64,000 bases of DNA. Origin: Puccinellia tenuiflora (Eukaryota > Streptophyta > Magnoliopsida > Poales > Poaceae). The stretch is from NCBI GenBank assembly GCA_012064385.1, contig QRDG01002535.1, forward strand, positions 434,182 through 498,181. The letters are read 5' to 3'. A model generated the notes under the pieces. The model worked only from the letters and a program-made list of their open reading frames with translations, did no database searches and was not told the DNA's origin. The position numbers and the translations under genes are program-made. Shown here piece by piece: positions 1 to 11,954 of the stretch. Position 1 is the stretch's first letter. Every line of letters begins with the position of its first letter.

Positions 1-2737
1 ATCCGGCTTGGACCCTGCCTTGTGGGCTAAGTCTTCCGCAATGCAGGCCGGCTTCTGTAACCTTCCCTTAGCCGGATGGGCCTCCTGCGCTTCATCGTAC
101 TGGGCCGCCCGGTAAGCCGGATGTCGACTTACCACCACTATAGGCCACCCTGGTACGCTGGCTATTAGTCTTCTTCGTGAAGGTACCTGTTCGGTATAAC
201 CCCAACATGGCTGGAGTAGGATCTTCGTCTCACCCTCTCACAGTCTCGTGGCGTGTCCTCTCGGAAAATCACGCAGGTTCACCACCACCTGCAGTGTCGT
301 GCGCTGACACCCCGACGACGGCAATATACCATCGCATCAGGAGGCATAGACGCCACATGGCAGTCAACGAGCAACCAACACCTTGAATTAGTTAGGAAGG
401 TGAGCAAGCACCTTGAATTTGCAAGTCCCGTAGCTTCCCGAACACTGCGGTTCATCAGCTTCCCCTACGTAGTACACACAAGACCATATGCAAATTCTAG
501 TTGTGGACAATCAATTTGTATAAGTGCTCCATTAATCTAACTATCGATATGATATGACCACTAACAAGCAAAGAAAGCACGCACATTACAGAGAACACAT
601 GTTAAGCGGGGAAATGTAATGGCCGACCAAATGCACGACACCCATATTGCTACATATCCATGGTTGAGTTGACAAAACCTGAAAAGTGTAACACATGCAT
701 CTGTCATGTCCACTACAATATGTTGAAGCACAACACATCACATAAAATAAATATGGTCATAGACTAAGAAAATGCCAACTTCTCCCTTTTCTCTAGCTTC
801 CTTTTTTCTACCTTTTACACTTTCTCTACTGTGGCTGAACAAGAAATTGGTGAGACGTGGCAAGATCCGTGGTATGTGGTTGCTGATGAGTTGTGGAGAA
901 GGAATGATGGTACACTCCAAGCATCCATAAGTGGAGGAACCAGGTCGTTGTAATATGAGGAACATAACAAATCTGTAAGAAAAACCTGAAGAGTAAAATC
1001 CCCCAAAAAGCGACAACCAAATCACACAAAAGAAGGGTCCAGATAACCAGACTCATTTCAAAGAGGGAAAAAGGAAAAAAGAAATTTAACAAGAACAAAG
1101 AGGCACCCTATCAGCAATCCCCAGTCATGAAACCCATGGTTGCAATCCCCATTCCTCCGATCCTTGCAGGCCCCATCGGACAAACAAGCATACAATCCAA
1201 CCCCAAAGAAACCGAAATCAAACACAATCAAAATGAACACAACCACCAGCTCTCCCACACCAGACCACAAGAACCAATTAGCACAAACATTTCCCCCAAA
1301 TCCAAATCAAGTAATTGTTCTCTTTACCATTGTTACAGCTGCATAGAAGCATACGGAGTACAAAATGATTGATTTGAATTCCAAGAAAAATCAGAGTAAA
1401 CTACATTACAAAATTTAATACCATGGAGTAAACTCCTAAGAACAAAATGAAAGACATATACTGAAACTGCAATGGTAAAGTTTATCTTTGAAAATTTTAC
1501 ATATACATACCATACGATATGATTAAAAGAGATATTACTCCCTGATACAATAGATTAGATGATCGAGAAATCCCGCACGCGACCCTCCATCTGCCGGTAC
1601 TTGGCACAAAATTATTCCCCACCGTGGTCCATGCTGTAAATCGAATTTACAAATGGTGCTGCGTGACTTGAAATTGACCGGTGGCAGACTTAGCCTGGGA
1701 GTATTGTAGTTAATAAACATGGACTAAATAAGAGCGTCCAAAATCTCGCTAATTGAACTTCTGGTATAAAGCTAAGCATTCCATATAAACCTAAGGGTAT
1801 ATGTTGAAAGCAGCTCCTACAGAAACAGCAACATGTAGTATTGTACATGCAACAAAAATGTTCATAGTGGTATCCCATTAGATATGTGTGAAGCTATAAG
1901 AAATGTGTTTCTTTTGACATAAGATGTCGCATTCACAATGCAAGAGACATTGAAATAATCCTAACTATTTATGTGTCATTGTTGTTATATGTTATTTTAT
2001 AATAGCAAGAATTCTGCCCTTATTTTTTCCTTACAAAAAACAACAAAATTCAGAAGATTATGTTACAGAACACCATCATATCCCTATTTGTTCTTTAACA
2101 CATCCGTAAACACGACGAATATACCGAGAGAATTACCGAGTGTAGTCGAGGAAGAGGCCCGATATGGGAAGGGGGAGGGAGGAAGCAATAGAGGCTGGCC
2201 GACAACAGGGAGACTTGAAGCCATGATACATGTGTTCAAAATTTAAGATCTGTAGAATAAAAAAGAAAGTCCATGGAACAATTGGGAGTTAGGCGTATAA
2301 ACAACATAGTTTCAAAATCTTGAAGTTTTAAAGTTTGGAGCCGTGATTTCTACTGAATACTCCTAGCCTGATTGTTTGTTTCTCTTCGGATCCATGGCAT
2401 CTCTTGCCCATTCTTGAATACAGGAGACAGGGATTTTTATGTGGTCTATCGTACATTGATTTGAGGATCTGCATCATAATGGATCTTGTTAATATTTAAT
2501 CCACTCCCAAACACCTGTTTCACGAAGGTTGAACTATCACTATCAGTGCTCCCATTAAGATATCAATTTTCATATGAAAATTAAAATGCCATTGTCTACT
2601 TAATCATACAAACAAAATTCCAGCACAATGGTTCATATGAGCAGCAACACTTAGAAAATGCACATATAAGTCACTATAGTGTGTAATGCTAGGCCCAGGC
2701 TAGTCTCGTTGACAAGAAAATCAATATACTAGCACAG
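1..2737. other. Unrecognised intergenic sequence
   Basis: No coding region, RNA gene or transposon terminus could be supported here. The first 500 bases are GC-richer and contain repeated CCGG-type words. The rest is AT-rich with only short open frames that lack a recognisable motif. The minus-strand frames around 740-1100 overlap in all three phases and look like chance openings. Position 2060-2240 is locally purine-rich. I see nothing else. Confidence 0.5.
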
Positions 2738-3580
2738 ATGGACACAATAGAACACATACATGTCAAAGCTGAAACTGGACTAATTGTTTACTTCAGACAA
2801 CATGTAGTAAGGGACCATATAAAGGAACGAATATACATGTCGTTCAGAAGAAGTTTACTTGGAACAAGGCAGGCATCATGGAATGACTTGCTTCTCTGTT
2901 TGGACTCTGTCCAATTGTCGGAAGGTCCAGATAGATTTCGATGGAATCTTACGAAGAATGGTAAATTCTCTGTGGATTCGATGTATAGAGCTTTAATTCT
3001 TCCCGATGTGCCAATCGATACTAAAGAAAGTAATAAAATTTGGAAGATGAAGATCCCGCTTAAAACTAAAGTTTTTGCGTGGTATCTTCGTCGGGGTGTA
3101 ATTCTTACAAAGGATAACCTTGCTAAGCGTAATTGGCAAGGAAGCAAAAAATGTGAGTTCTGTCAAAATGACGAGTCCATTGCACATTTATTCTTCCATT
3201 GCGAGTTCGCTAGGTCTATATGGTCAGCTGTCCAGATAGGTTCTACCTTACATCCACCACGTTCGGTTGCAAACCTTTTTGGCAACTGGTTGAATGGTGT
3301 CGATCCTAAGTTTAATCTCTTCTGTAGGATGGGTGCGATTGCCGTTATTTGGTCGCTCTGGCTATGTAGAAATGACAAGGTTTTTAATGATAAAATTGCT
3401 TCTATTATGCAGGTTATTTACCGGTGCACGGCGACGCTACGATCATGGTCGGCCCTGCAGCGAGTGGAGCACCGAGACTTGTTTTTGGAGGTAGCGTCGA
3501 GACTGGAGGTTGCGGCCAGGGAGTTGCTATCCCGGCATGGGTGGCAACATAGACTCCGGATTGACCTTCCTATGCTATAG
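2738..3580 (+). pseudogene. LINE ORF2 C-terminus, RT zinc-binding domain
   Basis: This 280-residue open frame matches the end of plant LINE ORF2 proteins, the part after the reverse transcriptase core. Residues about 35-90 hold the RT-to-zinc linker, with the typical FRWN..KNGKFSV words. Residues about 100-165 form the RT zinc-binding domain (zf-RVT family). The WKMKIPLKTKVFAW segment is followed by Cys139, Cys142, His150 and Cys155, which have the usual metal-ligand spacing. The endonuclease and the RT catalytic YxDD part are absent, so it cannot retrotranspose itself. The start at 2738 is simply the first Met; the LINE-derived part probably begins near residue 30. The frame is unusually free of stops for a dead copy, which suggests a fairly young insertion. 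Family assignment rests on motif recognition only. Confidence 0.75.
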
Positions 3581-3733
3581 GCGGATTTACAATTTCTCAT
3601 TATGATATGTATTTCGCCTTTTTTATGTTGTGAACTTGTACCGAGTGACTTTGGGGCTGTGTGCATCTTAGCTATGCAGAGGCCGGGTGTATTGCTTAAA
3701 CCTTTTAAGTAATAAAATCCCTTTATCGAAAAA
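2738..3733 (+). mobile_element. 5'-truncated LINE (L1-type) with 3' tail
   Basis: The insert keeps the 3' end of a LINE ORF2 (2738-3580) followed by about 150 bases of 3' UTR and a short A-rich tail ending near 3733. AATAAAATCCC lies just before the tail. Loss of the endonuclease and most of the RT fits 5' truncation during target-primed reverse transcription. The left junction and the target duplication could not be fixed. The next element seems to begin exactly at the tail, so the right border is also provisional. Confidence 0.7.
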
Positions 3734-3918
3734 TGTTGGGGAATAAAAATAAAAGAATTTATTTTCTGCTATCCGTTGCTCCAACCAGCATCAGCCAGGA
3801 ATCACGAACCTGAGCGGTTACAATAAAGAAAAAAGGAAGATCTGATGGAGACGAACCTGGATGGGAATCTGGCCGTAGGGGTCAGGGAAGAGAGCGTCGA
3901 TCAGTTCCAACCCGTGCC

Positions 3919-3923
3919 GAGGA
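3919..3923. repeat. Target site duplication GAGGA (left)
   Basis: GAGGA directly precedes the 5' LTR of the Copia element and recurs at 9769-9773 directly after its 3' LTR. This is the 5-bp duplication expected from LTR-retrotransposon integration. Confidence 0.9.
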
Positions 3924-4386
3924 TGTTGGATTGATCTCCGCCAGCGTGAGCCCAACGGCTCGCACTGACCTTGACTCGCGCCCTGATCGGGGGCGCCCAA
4001 CCGAACCAATGGTTGGTGGGCCCCTGTGGCGCTGCCTATATAAAGTGGTGGGGGCTGGCGGCACTCACCACGAGGTTCACCTGTGCGCCAGGCACCCCAC
4101 CGACACCCCTACCGATCTAGGGTTTGGCAGTAGCCACGGGGGAAGCACCACCACCTCGCCACCTCTCACCACCACCACTCACTCCACTCACCCACCTCTC
4201 CGGCCACCACCACACCACCATGGCCGGCTCCTCGAGCTCGACCCCACATGGAGGACAAGGTAAACACGCTGATCTCACCGCTCTCCTCTCGGCCTCCCTC
4301 TCTCTGGTTATTTCACACGCAAGGGGAAACCCTAAAAGCATCTATCGTGATTGATCTAGACCTAGATGATCCTAACGGATTTAACA
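3924..4386 (+). repeat. Copia 5' LTR
   Basis: It starts TGTTGGATTGATC and ends ACGGATTTAACA. It matches 9308-9768 almost base for base; visible differences are a few substitutions and a small indel around 4139. A TATATAAAG box near 4038 fits a U3 promoter, and the CT-rich stretch after it would be the transcribed R/U5 part. Confidence 0.92.
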
Positions 4387-4387
4387 T

Positions 4388-4399
4388 TGGTATCAGAGC
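4388..4399 (+). promoter_or_regulatory. Primer-binding site, initiator tRNA-Met
   Basis: TGGTATCAGAGC lies one base after the 5' LTR. It is the usual plant LTR-retrotransposon match to the 3' end of initiator methionine tRNA, where minus-strand DNA synthesis starts. Confidence 0.9.
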
Positions 4400-7300
4400 T
4401 TGCTAGGGTTCTAGATGTTTTCGGTAGCAAAGAAATTGACAGAGAATCATCAAAGAAAGAAATCAAATAGAAAAGTATCCCCTCCCCAGAAAACCCTAAC
4501 CCCAGATCGAAAAGAAATCGAGAATGGGGAAAAGAGAACTCACCGGAACGCCCTTGGGCTCGCCGGCAAAGGGGGCCGCCGCTCGGCCGCCCCATTTCCT
4601 CTCGATCCAGATGCGCACCAACTGGGGCATCTAGAAGAAGAAATCACCCCCTTGGGGGCAAAGAGCACCGCTGCTACGCCGCTTGACGGCGGCGCGCTCT
4701 CCTTCGGGAGCTCGTGCGCACCGGCAAGGGGAGCAGCAGGGGCGCCGTCTTCGCTCCGTCGTCGTCCTTCGTGTCGGTAGGGAGTGGAGATGGAAAGTAA
4801 AGAGGGGGAAGGGGAAGGCGCTAGCACGGTGCAATGGTAGCGGTATTCAATGCCGTCTCCGGCAGGCCGTCGGTCACCGGAACCCTAACCCTAATCACCG
4901 CCGCGGCGAACAGAGCAGAGTCGGGGGAGGGAAAGAACAGAATGAGCTAGGGTTTCCGCGGGGTCCGGTGCGTGAGGTGGTTTTGTTCCGCCGATCTGGG
5001 CGGACGACCGTCCGATCGCACGGACGGCCAGGATCCATGCGGGGCAAACCCTAGCTGGCTGACAGGCCAACGGGCCAAAAGAGAGGAGGCCGTGGGCCGC
5101 TGGGCCGGCTGCGTGCCGCGCGCGCGCTACGCAGAGAGCTGGGCTGCGGCCCAGACACTTGTTTTTTTCTGTTTAACAGTTTTCCTTTTTCCAGAAACAT
5201 GTTTAGTTTGTTTTTTTGTTCAATTTTGGACAAATTTTGGACTAGTTTTTCCTATTCAAATTTTTTCCAATGAATTCATTTGTTTAGGAAAAAGAAAAGT
5301 TTCTGCAAAGTATAAAGTTCATGAATTTTTTAATTCATGTTTTTCCGCTGCAAATAAAGAAAAGTGCTCCTTTTAAATTTAAAAGGTCAAAAGAATTAAA
5401 AGTGAGAATTAAAAATTAAGAGGAGCATGTTAAAGTGATTATTGCAATGTTTATGATTCTATTAAAGATGTCACTGAAAAGATTTGTTTAGAGATCAAAA
5501 GAAAAGATATACAGATTCCACTGTGAATTTGTTTAGATCTTTAATTAAAATTCTCCTAGAGAATTTTAATTAAAGGACAGGAGAGTCTTTTAAGACAAAG
5601 TTTTTGCTAAAAGATGATCTCTTTTCAAATTCAGTGAATTTGTTTAGATCTTTAGTTAAATTCTCTAGGAGAATTTTAACTAAAGGACAGAAAAGTCTTT
5701 TATGACAAAGAATTGCTAAAAGATTATCTCTTTTCAAATTTAAAGAATTTGTATAGAGAACAGACCAGAACGGTGCAATATTTGTGAAATACAGAAAATA
5801 TTTTACAGTTTCTACTGTAAAATAAAAGGACTCTCCTCTAATTAAATTGGAACCAACGGGAAAATTTAATTAGAGAGGAGGAAAAAGAGAAATACTTGTT
5901 TAACAGATTAATTATGGTATTGTTATTTTCTGACCAACGTTGATGATAGCAGTACTATAATTATATGATTTCTATAGTCAAAGGGCTAGATCTCTGATAA
6001 TTTTGCATCTAAGTGATCAATTTTCAGAGAAAAGATAAAAGATCAAGAAATGCTCTTGAACCATAGAAATATGTATATTTCTTGTTTCCGCTGCAATAGA
6101 GTTGATGATAATGTTATTTTCTGAACAAAGTTCTTTATTGCGATAGAAATATTATCATCATACTGTTTATAAGTTTTGTGCATTGATTCTATTTCTGCCC
6201 AACGGTGATGTAGAATTAGTGTAGAAAGATCATGTTTCATTCTAATTCTGCCCAACGGTGATTTAGAATATAAAAGAAAGTTTTAAAGCTTTAATGTATA
6301 TATCTTTAACCAGAACAAAATAGGGTTATTTTTATGCTCATTATTGTTTATTATTATTATTGAATGTTTTCTCAGACAAAGATGCTCATGCTTTCAGCAA
6401 AAAGATGGGTACTTGTGACCCGAAAGATGACCAAGTAAGGTCATAAAGTAAGAGAGTATGTTCTCTCTAAAGAATGACCGCAAAAAGAAAAAGAATTCTT
6501 GGATATTAATCCAAGAATACAAATAGATCATTGAGAGTCTTGTTTGACAAATGTCTTTCATGTACTCTCCATGAAGAAAACAAAGAAATCATTCTGAGCT
6601 TTGTTTAACAAATTTCTTTCATGTACTCTATATGAAGAAATTTTTTAAACGAGCAACATGAATGCTTAATTTGACTAACGTTGGATTAAGCATGTGTATA
6701 AAAGAGTATTCAGATTTATTTCTGAATTTGATGATTCAATATGCAGTCTAAAGAGCCAATTGTGGCATCTATGTCTCTAAATTACCCGCATGTCGGGAAA
6801 AGACGATAATACCCGCATGACGGGAAAAGACGATAATAATACCCACGTGGTGGGAAAAGTCTGGGAAAATACCCGCATGGCGGGAGAAAATTTTGACAAA
6901 GGACTTATCCTGTATGACAGGAAAAATATGTGACGACTCATGTGTTTTTATATCGATTGCACATTTTATGTGTCATAGTTATAAAACACTTAATGAGTTA
7001 AAAGAGAATAAAGTTACAAATGAACCTCAAGCTAAGAATGGTATGCAAGTGTGACTTGCAAAAAGTATCATTGAGAAAGAACTCTTGTGAGTTTTGAAAA
7101 GGAATGAGGAAAAAGTACTCCCATACGTTAAAAGACAATTTCATTTTGAATAAAGCAAATAATCAAAGTTTCGAAATTGTGGCAAAAGGTTCTTGCCACA
7201 TTTCGAGGGGGGGATAGAGAGTATTACAGAATAGACTCCCCTATACCTCAGATAATGTGATGCATATTATGTATCTAGGTGATCTATGATGAATTGTGAT

Positions 7301-7799
7301 CATCTGGGGGAGTACGACGATCACAATAATGATACCCCTAAAGAAAAGAGATAGATGTATTATTGGATATTTATAGCTCCGAAAGGAGACTAAGAACGGT
7401 ACTCAAAGTGCCATAAAGATATTGGATATTGATAGCTCCGAAAAGAGACTAAGGACGGTACTCAAAGTGCCATAAAGATTGACAGAATAACAGAATAAAC
7501 CCAAATAAAAGGATTAAGGATATACCATTTTGGAGAAAATGGAGTAATCTGGGGGAGCATGGTATGAACATACCTAAGGCTCGAATAGTTTTTATCTGGG
7601 GGAGCTTGTTGCTTCATAAAAGAGATGAACAAGTAAACATGGATCTTGTGTTTTAGGTCCTTGTAACAGCTATTGCCTTTTGGCAATAGAAGACTACAGA
7701 ATTTATTGCCTCTAGGCAATGACAGAGCAACAACATCCCCATATGAGAAAAACAGATGACTATAAAGTCTATATCAGAGAAATTTAAATGAAGGTTGAT
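4400..7799 (+). other. Copia internal leader without coding content
   Basis: The first 750 bases are GC-rich leader. The remainder is AT-rich and shows no gag, protease or integrase motif. It contains a tandem duplication of about 111 bp (5523-5745) whose units each hold a palindrome (5541-5573 and 5652-5683), and another inverted repeat at 5831-5880. An ACCCGCATG-CGGGAAAA repeat lies at 6784-6892, and a 59-bp duplication at 7362-7479. Three CTGGGGGAG tracts occur at about 7305, 7549 and 7597. This fits either strong decay or a non-autonomous derivative. Confidence 0.65.
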
Positions 7800-9125
7800 C
7801 CCGCCTCATTTACAGAAATTAAAAGCAGCGCTCAATCGATTTTGACAAGTGTCGACTTGTCTTAATGATTAGAGACTATGTGAATCCCGACGATGTTTGG
7901 GACTCATAAGTAATTTCCAATGGAGCCAAAACAGTAGGCTATAATGGGTCTACAACACCAATGTGACTCTAAAGGAAATATGTAAAAAGCGATTTTAAAT
8001 CGAAAGTTTTGCGCTAAGAGAATAAAGAGATCATAATGAGTGCTAATGGCACATAATGATCTGAGTTACATCAGATGAAAGTAAAGATCACAAGGGATCT
8101 TATGGACTGGAGCAAGTCTCTAGAATCAAAAGTTATTTTGGGTTAAAGAAAATGAGAGGACAATCGCATTTGTGCAAACTCATAGAATGGGAAATTCATT
8201 TCCTAATCCCGTGTATGTCGATGATATCCTACTTGCTAGTGGTGATGTCAATCTACTACCGGCAGAGAAAAGAAGTTCTTGTCCTCAAAAAAATATTCTC
8301 GATAGAGTGTCTCTCTTTATATGTATCGAGATTTACTGAGAAAAGAAGAAAAGGGGTATTAGAAATATCACATGGACATGCTGAGAAGAAGTCTCTAAAG
8401 CATGCATGTCGAGAAAACCTACGCCTGTTCTTATTGACAAGGGTAATGGAATTGGCAACTTTAGTGTTCCAATTGATAACATAGAACAGATCAAATGGAT
8501 ATGGTACCATATGCTTCCGCTGTTGGTTGCTCAATATTACCCTGAAAATTCACGTATCCGGGTTGTTTTGGCAATGTCCAATCCAGAAATAGACCACTGG
8601 AATGGAATCAAACATATCGGCCTCATGCTAAAAGAAACAAGTGCTCTCAAAAAGTTGTGAGTACAAAGATAGATCTATAAGAGTGCTCTCAAAAGGTTGT
8701 GAGTACTCTGAAAGAATTTGTGAAATGTATAGCGAAATCCACAATTGTCGCTAAATTTTCACATTTGGAGTTTTTGTGTGGAAAATCTCCAAAGAATTAA
8801 AAGCTTGACATCAGTGTGATGTACATCATATGAGGCTGAGGGATAGGCAAAATGGTTAAGAAAACCTGTACCCGGAATTGATAATGGTTGACAACAGCAA
8901 TAACCATTAAGTAATTCACTCCTAAGACAACGAGTCAAGTGTGGTGCCAAACACATTGACACAAAGTTATACGTTGTAAAGGAGAAAGTCCGGAATTATG
9001 TTGAAATGCTTGGAGCATAAGAGGAATAGATAAAAGAAACACACAAGTGTTTGCAGATCTGCTAATTAAAGGCTTACCGCCCAGTGTGTTTGGAGAACAC
9101 ATAGTCGACATGGGTTTATGGTATA
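7800..9125 (+). pseudogene. Copia RT/RNase H remnant
   Basis: Several frames together retain the end of a Copia pol. A KSIYGLKQ-like segment sits near 8090-8115. The RT catalytic YVDD box is at 8214-8225 and is followed by ILLAS. RNase H words such as YASAVG (near 8505) and SNPEIDHWNG (near 8580) follow. The C-terminal part, recognisable by KHIDTKLYVV and a degraded ADPLTKGLPP-like segment, runs to about 9120. Stops and frame changes interrupt the reading repeatedly, so no functional enzyme is made. An intact enzyme would copy the element RNA and degrade it in the virus-like particle. The lineage within Copia was not resolved. Confidence 0.8.
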
Positions 9126-9296
9126 GTCTGTGATTTCCGGACAATAAAGAGGCCCAAAAAGATTAAAGAATTTGTTTCAAAACTAAGAGGTATATTGTAG
9201 CTGTCTGATTCTATCGGCAATTGAGCTGAGACGATGAAACATGCTCTATGTATCGATCTGTGATGAAATGAGTAAAGTAAAAGTAAAGTTGAGATC

Positions 9297-9307
9297 AAGG
9301 GGGAGAA
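9297..9307 (+). promoter_or_regulatory. Copia polypurine tract
   Basis: AAGGGGGAGAA lies immediately before the 3' LTR. This purine run is the usual primer for plus-strand DNA synthesis. Confidence 0.85.
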
Positions 9308-9768
9308 TGTTGGATTGATCTCCGCCAGCGTGAGCCCAACGGCTCGCACTGACCTTGACTCGCGCCCTGATCGGGGGCGCCCAACCGAACCAATGGTTGG
9401 TGGGCCCCTGTGGCGCTGTCTATATAAAGTGGTGGGGGCTGGCGGCACTCACCACGAGGTTCACCTGTGCGCCAGGCACCCCACCGACACCCCTACCGAT
9501 CTAGGGTTTGGCAGTAGCCACGGGAAGCACCACCACCTCGCCACCTCTCACCACCACCACTCACTCCACTCACCCACCTCTCCGGCCACCACCACACCAC
9601 CATGGCCGACTCCTCGAGCTCGACCCCGCATGGAGGACAAGGTAAACATGCCGATCTCACCGCTCTCCTCTCGGCCTCCCTCTCTCTGGTTATTTCACAC
9701 GCAAGGGGAAACCCTAAAAGCATCTATCGTGATTGATCTAGACCTAGATGATCCTAACGGATTTAACA
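9308..9768 (+). repeat. Copia 3' LTR
   Basis: TG...CA bounded copy of 3924-4386, followed directly by the second GAGGA at 9769-9773. Confidence 0.92.
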
Positions 9769-10267
9769 GAGGAAGCTCTCGATGGAGGCGTACATGGATC
9801 ACTTCTCCTTCCCATCGGCGTCTCCAGGAGGCGCAGTTTGTCGGGGTGCAGCGCAAGGGGCGAGCCTCCGCTTCCGATGGATAGCACGCACAGCGAGCCG
9901 ATGCGCGCAGCTAGGGTTTGCCGCGAGGTACGTGCAGGCTCTAATGCAGTGGCGGCGGGGAATCCGTGGTCGAGATTGGGATGGACTCCCGACAGGGAAT
10001 CAACGGCCTAGACTGGGACGGACTCGCGCCGGCGAGCAGCAAAGCGGGAGGTGGCGGAGGCAGGCTGAATCAGCGGAGGCGTTTTGGATGTAGAAGTGAA
10101 GGGGAACGGGATCAACAGAGAAAGCTCTTCGAGAGTAGGAACAGCGCGTAGACTGGCGACTCAGAGGAACCGACTTCGAATCAACACGCAGACTGACAGG
10201 CGGGACCACGCAGCAGAACGCACCACAGGCCAGGGATTCTTGTAGGATTAGGAGTTGGAGTAATACA

Positions 10268-10790
10268 TACAAAATAGATTTTTCAACAAGTAAGTTTGGT
10301 GTAAATAATATATTTAATGTTGCTGATTTAACGCCATATGATGGAGAAGAAGAGCTTGCCGCGTCGAGGTCGACGTCTTTTGAAGAGGAGAGGATGATGA
10401 CGACATCCCTAGTTCTTTAACATTTTCTCCAAAAGATGATGTTGCTGCTCAAGCTCCAACCAATGAAGTTCGGATTGGTCTCATGGCTAGAGCACGTGCA
10501 AAGCTACATGACCAACAGGTGAACTCGTTGTTAAGTGATATTTATGATTATGAGAATTGTATACTAACGAAGTCTTTGTATTTGTCTATGATCAGGTATG
10601 AGGATAACGCAAGTATTGTACATGGTGAAGGAGAATTGCAGCAAGATGATGAATAGATGATTTCCAACATATGCGTGAGGGAGGAGAGGGAGGCAGGCGC
10701 ATCACAAGGAGAAGCAAATCCTTCCGCATGACAAGTTAATGTGGCGCAATAGGACATCCAAGCGATGATCACATCAGTCTAAGGTGCACC
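10268..10790 (+). pseudogene. Gypsy polyprotein 3' end fragment
   Basis: This stretch encodes the very end of a Gypsy gag-pol polyprotein. It opens with FGVNNIFNVADLTPY, the typical segment after the integrase, followed by an acidic EEELAASRSTSFEEE tract. After a stop near 10420 comes MARARAKLHDQQVNSLL, which corresponds to the RARA-type tail seen in many plant Gypsy proteins. Everything upstream of about 10268, including the protease, RT and most of the integrase, is missing. The fragment abuts the GC-rich sequence on its left, consistent with interruption by another insertion. Stops and a frame change make it non-functional. Confidence 0.65.
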
Positions 10791-11477
10791 AAATGTGGTA
10801 TGCGTGCTAGTTAGGCTGAACCCAACTTTTGTCCGTTTGTATCTATATCCGAGTCCAACTAGTATTGAGTCCCGTACTGGTTTGGCGGTCCCATCTCCTA
10901 TAAGTACAGGAGGGGCGCCACGAGTTCCTTAGACCACGTTTAAGCTAAACCCAAGATTGTATGCACAAGCTTTCATCTATACAAGTGTTCCTTTTTGTTG
11001 CGACCAGGAATACACATCTCCACTTTGTTTCGATCTGAAGGTTTAGCTATCAAAGTTTGAGTGCAATGTGTTGTTACATTGGGAATTAGTAGATTGCAAA
11101 CCGCTCGTGGTCGGTGGCTACATGGCGCAAGTGTGTGGTGTTGCGAATATTTATTGGGTTGAAGAACAGTTGCACTGGCAACAGGGGAGCAGCCGAAGAG
11201 TACGTTAGCGTCGCGCAAGTTATCTTCACCAAATCATCCAATCCACCATCGGCTCACTGAGAAGATCGGGCAACCCCTTATTACGCGGTTTTGGCGGAAA
11301 TCCTCCACTTCAAACACCAAATAGGAGAGGAAAACGTAGGAATTTGGCCATGGGAATGCAAAGAGAGGTAAATCAACAAGTTATGCAAGTAATCCACGGA
11401 TCAAAACCTATCAAAACGCACTCAAATTTCAGATTGATCCAAAAGCAAATTTGCGCTATTTTTGTGAAAATTTTCAA
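10791..11477. other. LTR-like or intergenic sequence, not resolved
   Basis: This follows the Gypsy fragment and could be its 3' LTR: CTCCTATAAGTACAGG near 10895 resembles a TATA region. No second copy is in the window and the borders were not found. Confidence 0.3.
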
Positions 11478-11612
11478 AATCTGGCGCATCCGGCTGGCAA
11501 TCTGGCGCATCCGGTGGCCATCTGGTGGCCAGACGATCCGGCTGCATCCGGTGGCCATCTGGTGCACCGGATCGTCTGGTGGATTCCGCCGGATGGTCTG
11601 GCGCATGGAAAC
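11478..11612. repeat. GCATCCGG/GGCCATCTGG degenerate tandem repeat
   Basis: Units such as CTGGCGCATCCGG and GGTGGCCATCTGGTG repeat irregularly, several of them on both strands (CCGGATG and CATCCGG). This is a short imperfect minisatellite next to a Gypsy protein remnant. Confidence 0.7.
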
Positions 11613-11649
11613 TCTGCGCACCCTCCATCTTGTCGCTTCCTCCTTCTTG

Positions 11650-11824
11650 TCCACGTGTACGCCTTGGATGACTTCAACTCTTGGGCTTTCTCGACAACTC
11701 CCCGGACATACGTACTCGTCATGTCAAACCCATCAATGTATAGGGGTAGTTGCTCAAGTATTATACCATCCAAGACGGTGGGGAATGAGGTCTCGATAAG
11801 GAACGAGTTCACCTTTGATGTCAA
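11650..11824 (-). pseudogene. Gypsy polyprotein tail fragment, copy 1
   Basis: The minus frame reads MTSKVNSFL..., then LDGIILEQLPLYIDGFDM, then a K/S/A-rich end. The same protein block occurs about 600 bp away at 12250-12440, with clear divergence, so the two are an old duplication or two related insertions. It resembles the non-catalytic tail of plant Gypsy polyproteins. Function as protein is not expected. Confidence 0.5.
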
Positions 11825-11954
11825 TGAAGACTTGTCGTACGTTGAAGTTCATGACATGGTGATGGACGTGGGTCCGCCTACATCAGTAAGGGAAGGGATA
11901 CAAGGGAATATTCCCGTTATGACATGCATGCCAATGTGCTGTCGGCTGGTAAGT

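Larger units (their letters stand above)
3924..9768 (+). mobile_element. Complete degenerate Copia LTR retrotransposon
   Basis: The element spans 5,845 bp with two near-identical LTRs (463 and 461 bp), flanking GAGGA duplications, a primer-binding site at 4388 and a polypurine tract before the 3' LTR. The Copia order is shown by pol remnants in the 3' third: RT with YVDD at 8214-8225, RNase H words around 8500-8630, and the RNase H tail to about 9120. The half from 4390 to about 7800 has no recognisable gag, protease or integrase. It is instead full of tandem duplications and hairpins. LTR similarity suggests a fairly recent insertion although the coding part is dead, so it probably moved with proteins from another copy. 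Confidence 0.9.
3734..10267. repeat. Possible solo LTR split by the Copia element
   Basis: Outside the Copia element, the flanks 3734-3918 and 9774-10267 read as one piece. It starts TGTTGGGGAATAAA and ends GGAGTAATACA, so it has LTR-like TG...CA ends. It separates the LINE tail from a Gypsy polyprotein fragment that begins abruptly near 10268. I could not find matching 5-bp flanks (AAAAA versus TACAA), so this is only a suggestion. The inner part is GC-rich and contains no supported gene. Confidence 0.25.

Noticed and set aside
738..1270. Minus-strand hydrophobic open frames of 60-95 residues
   Set aside because: Overlap one another in different frames, with no promoter, splice pattern or motif.
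4880..4897. CCCTAACCCTAA, telomere-like
   Set aside because: Fewer than three units within a GC-rich leader; no interstitial telomere array.
9774..10267. Possible first exon of a host gene on the minus strand (Met-Tyr-Ala-Ser start, CT-rich leader)
   Set aside because: After removing the Copia element the frame ends after a few residues, and no further exon was found.
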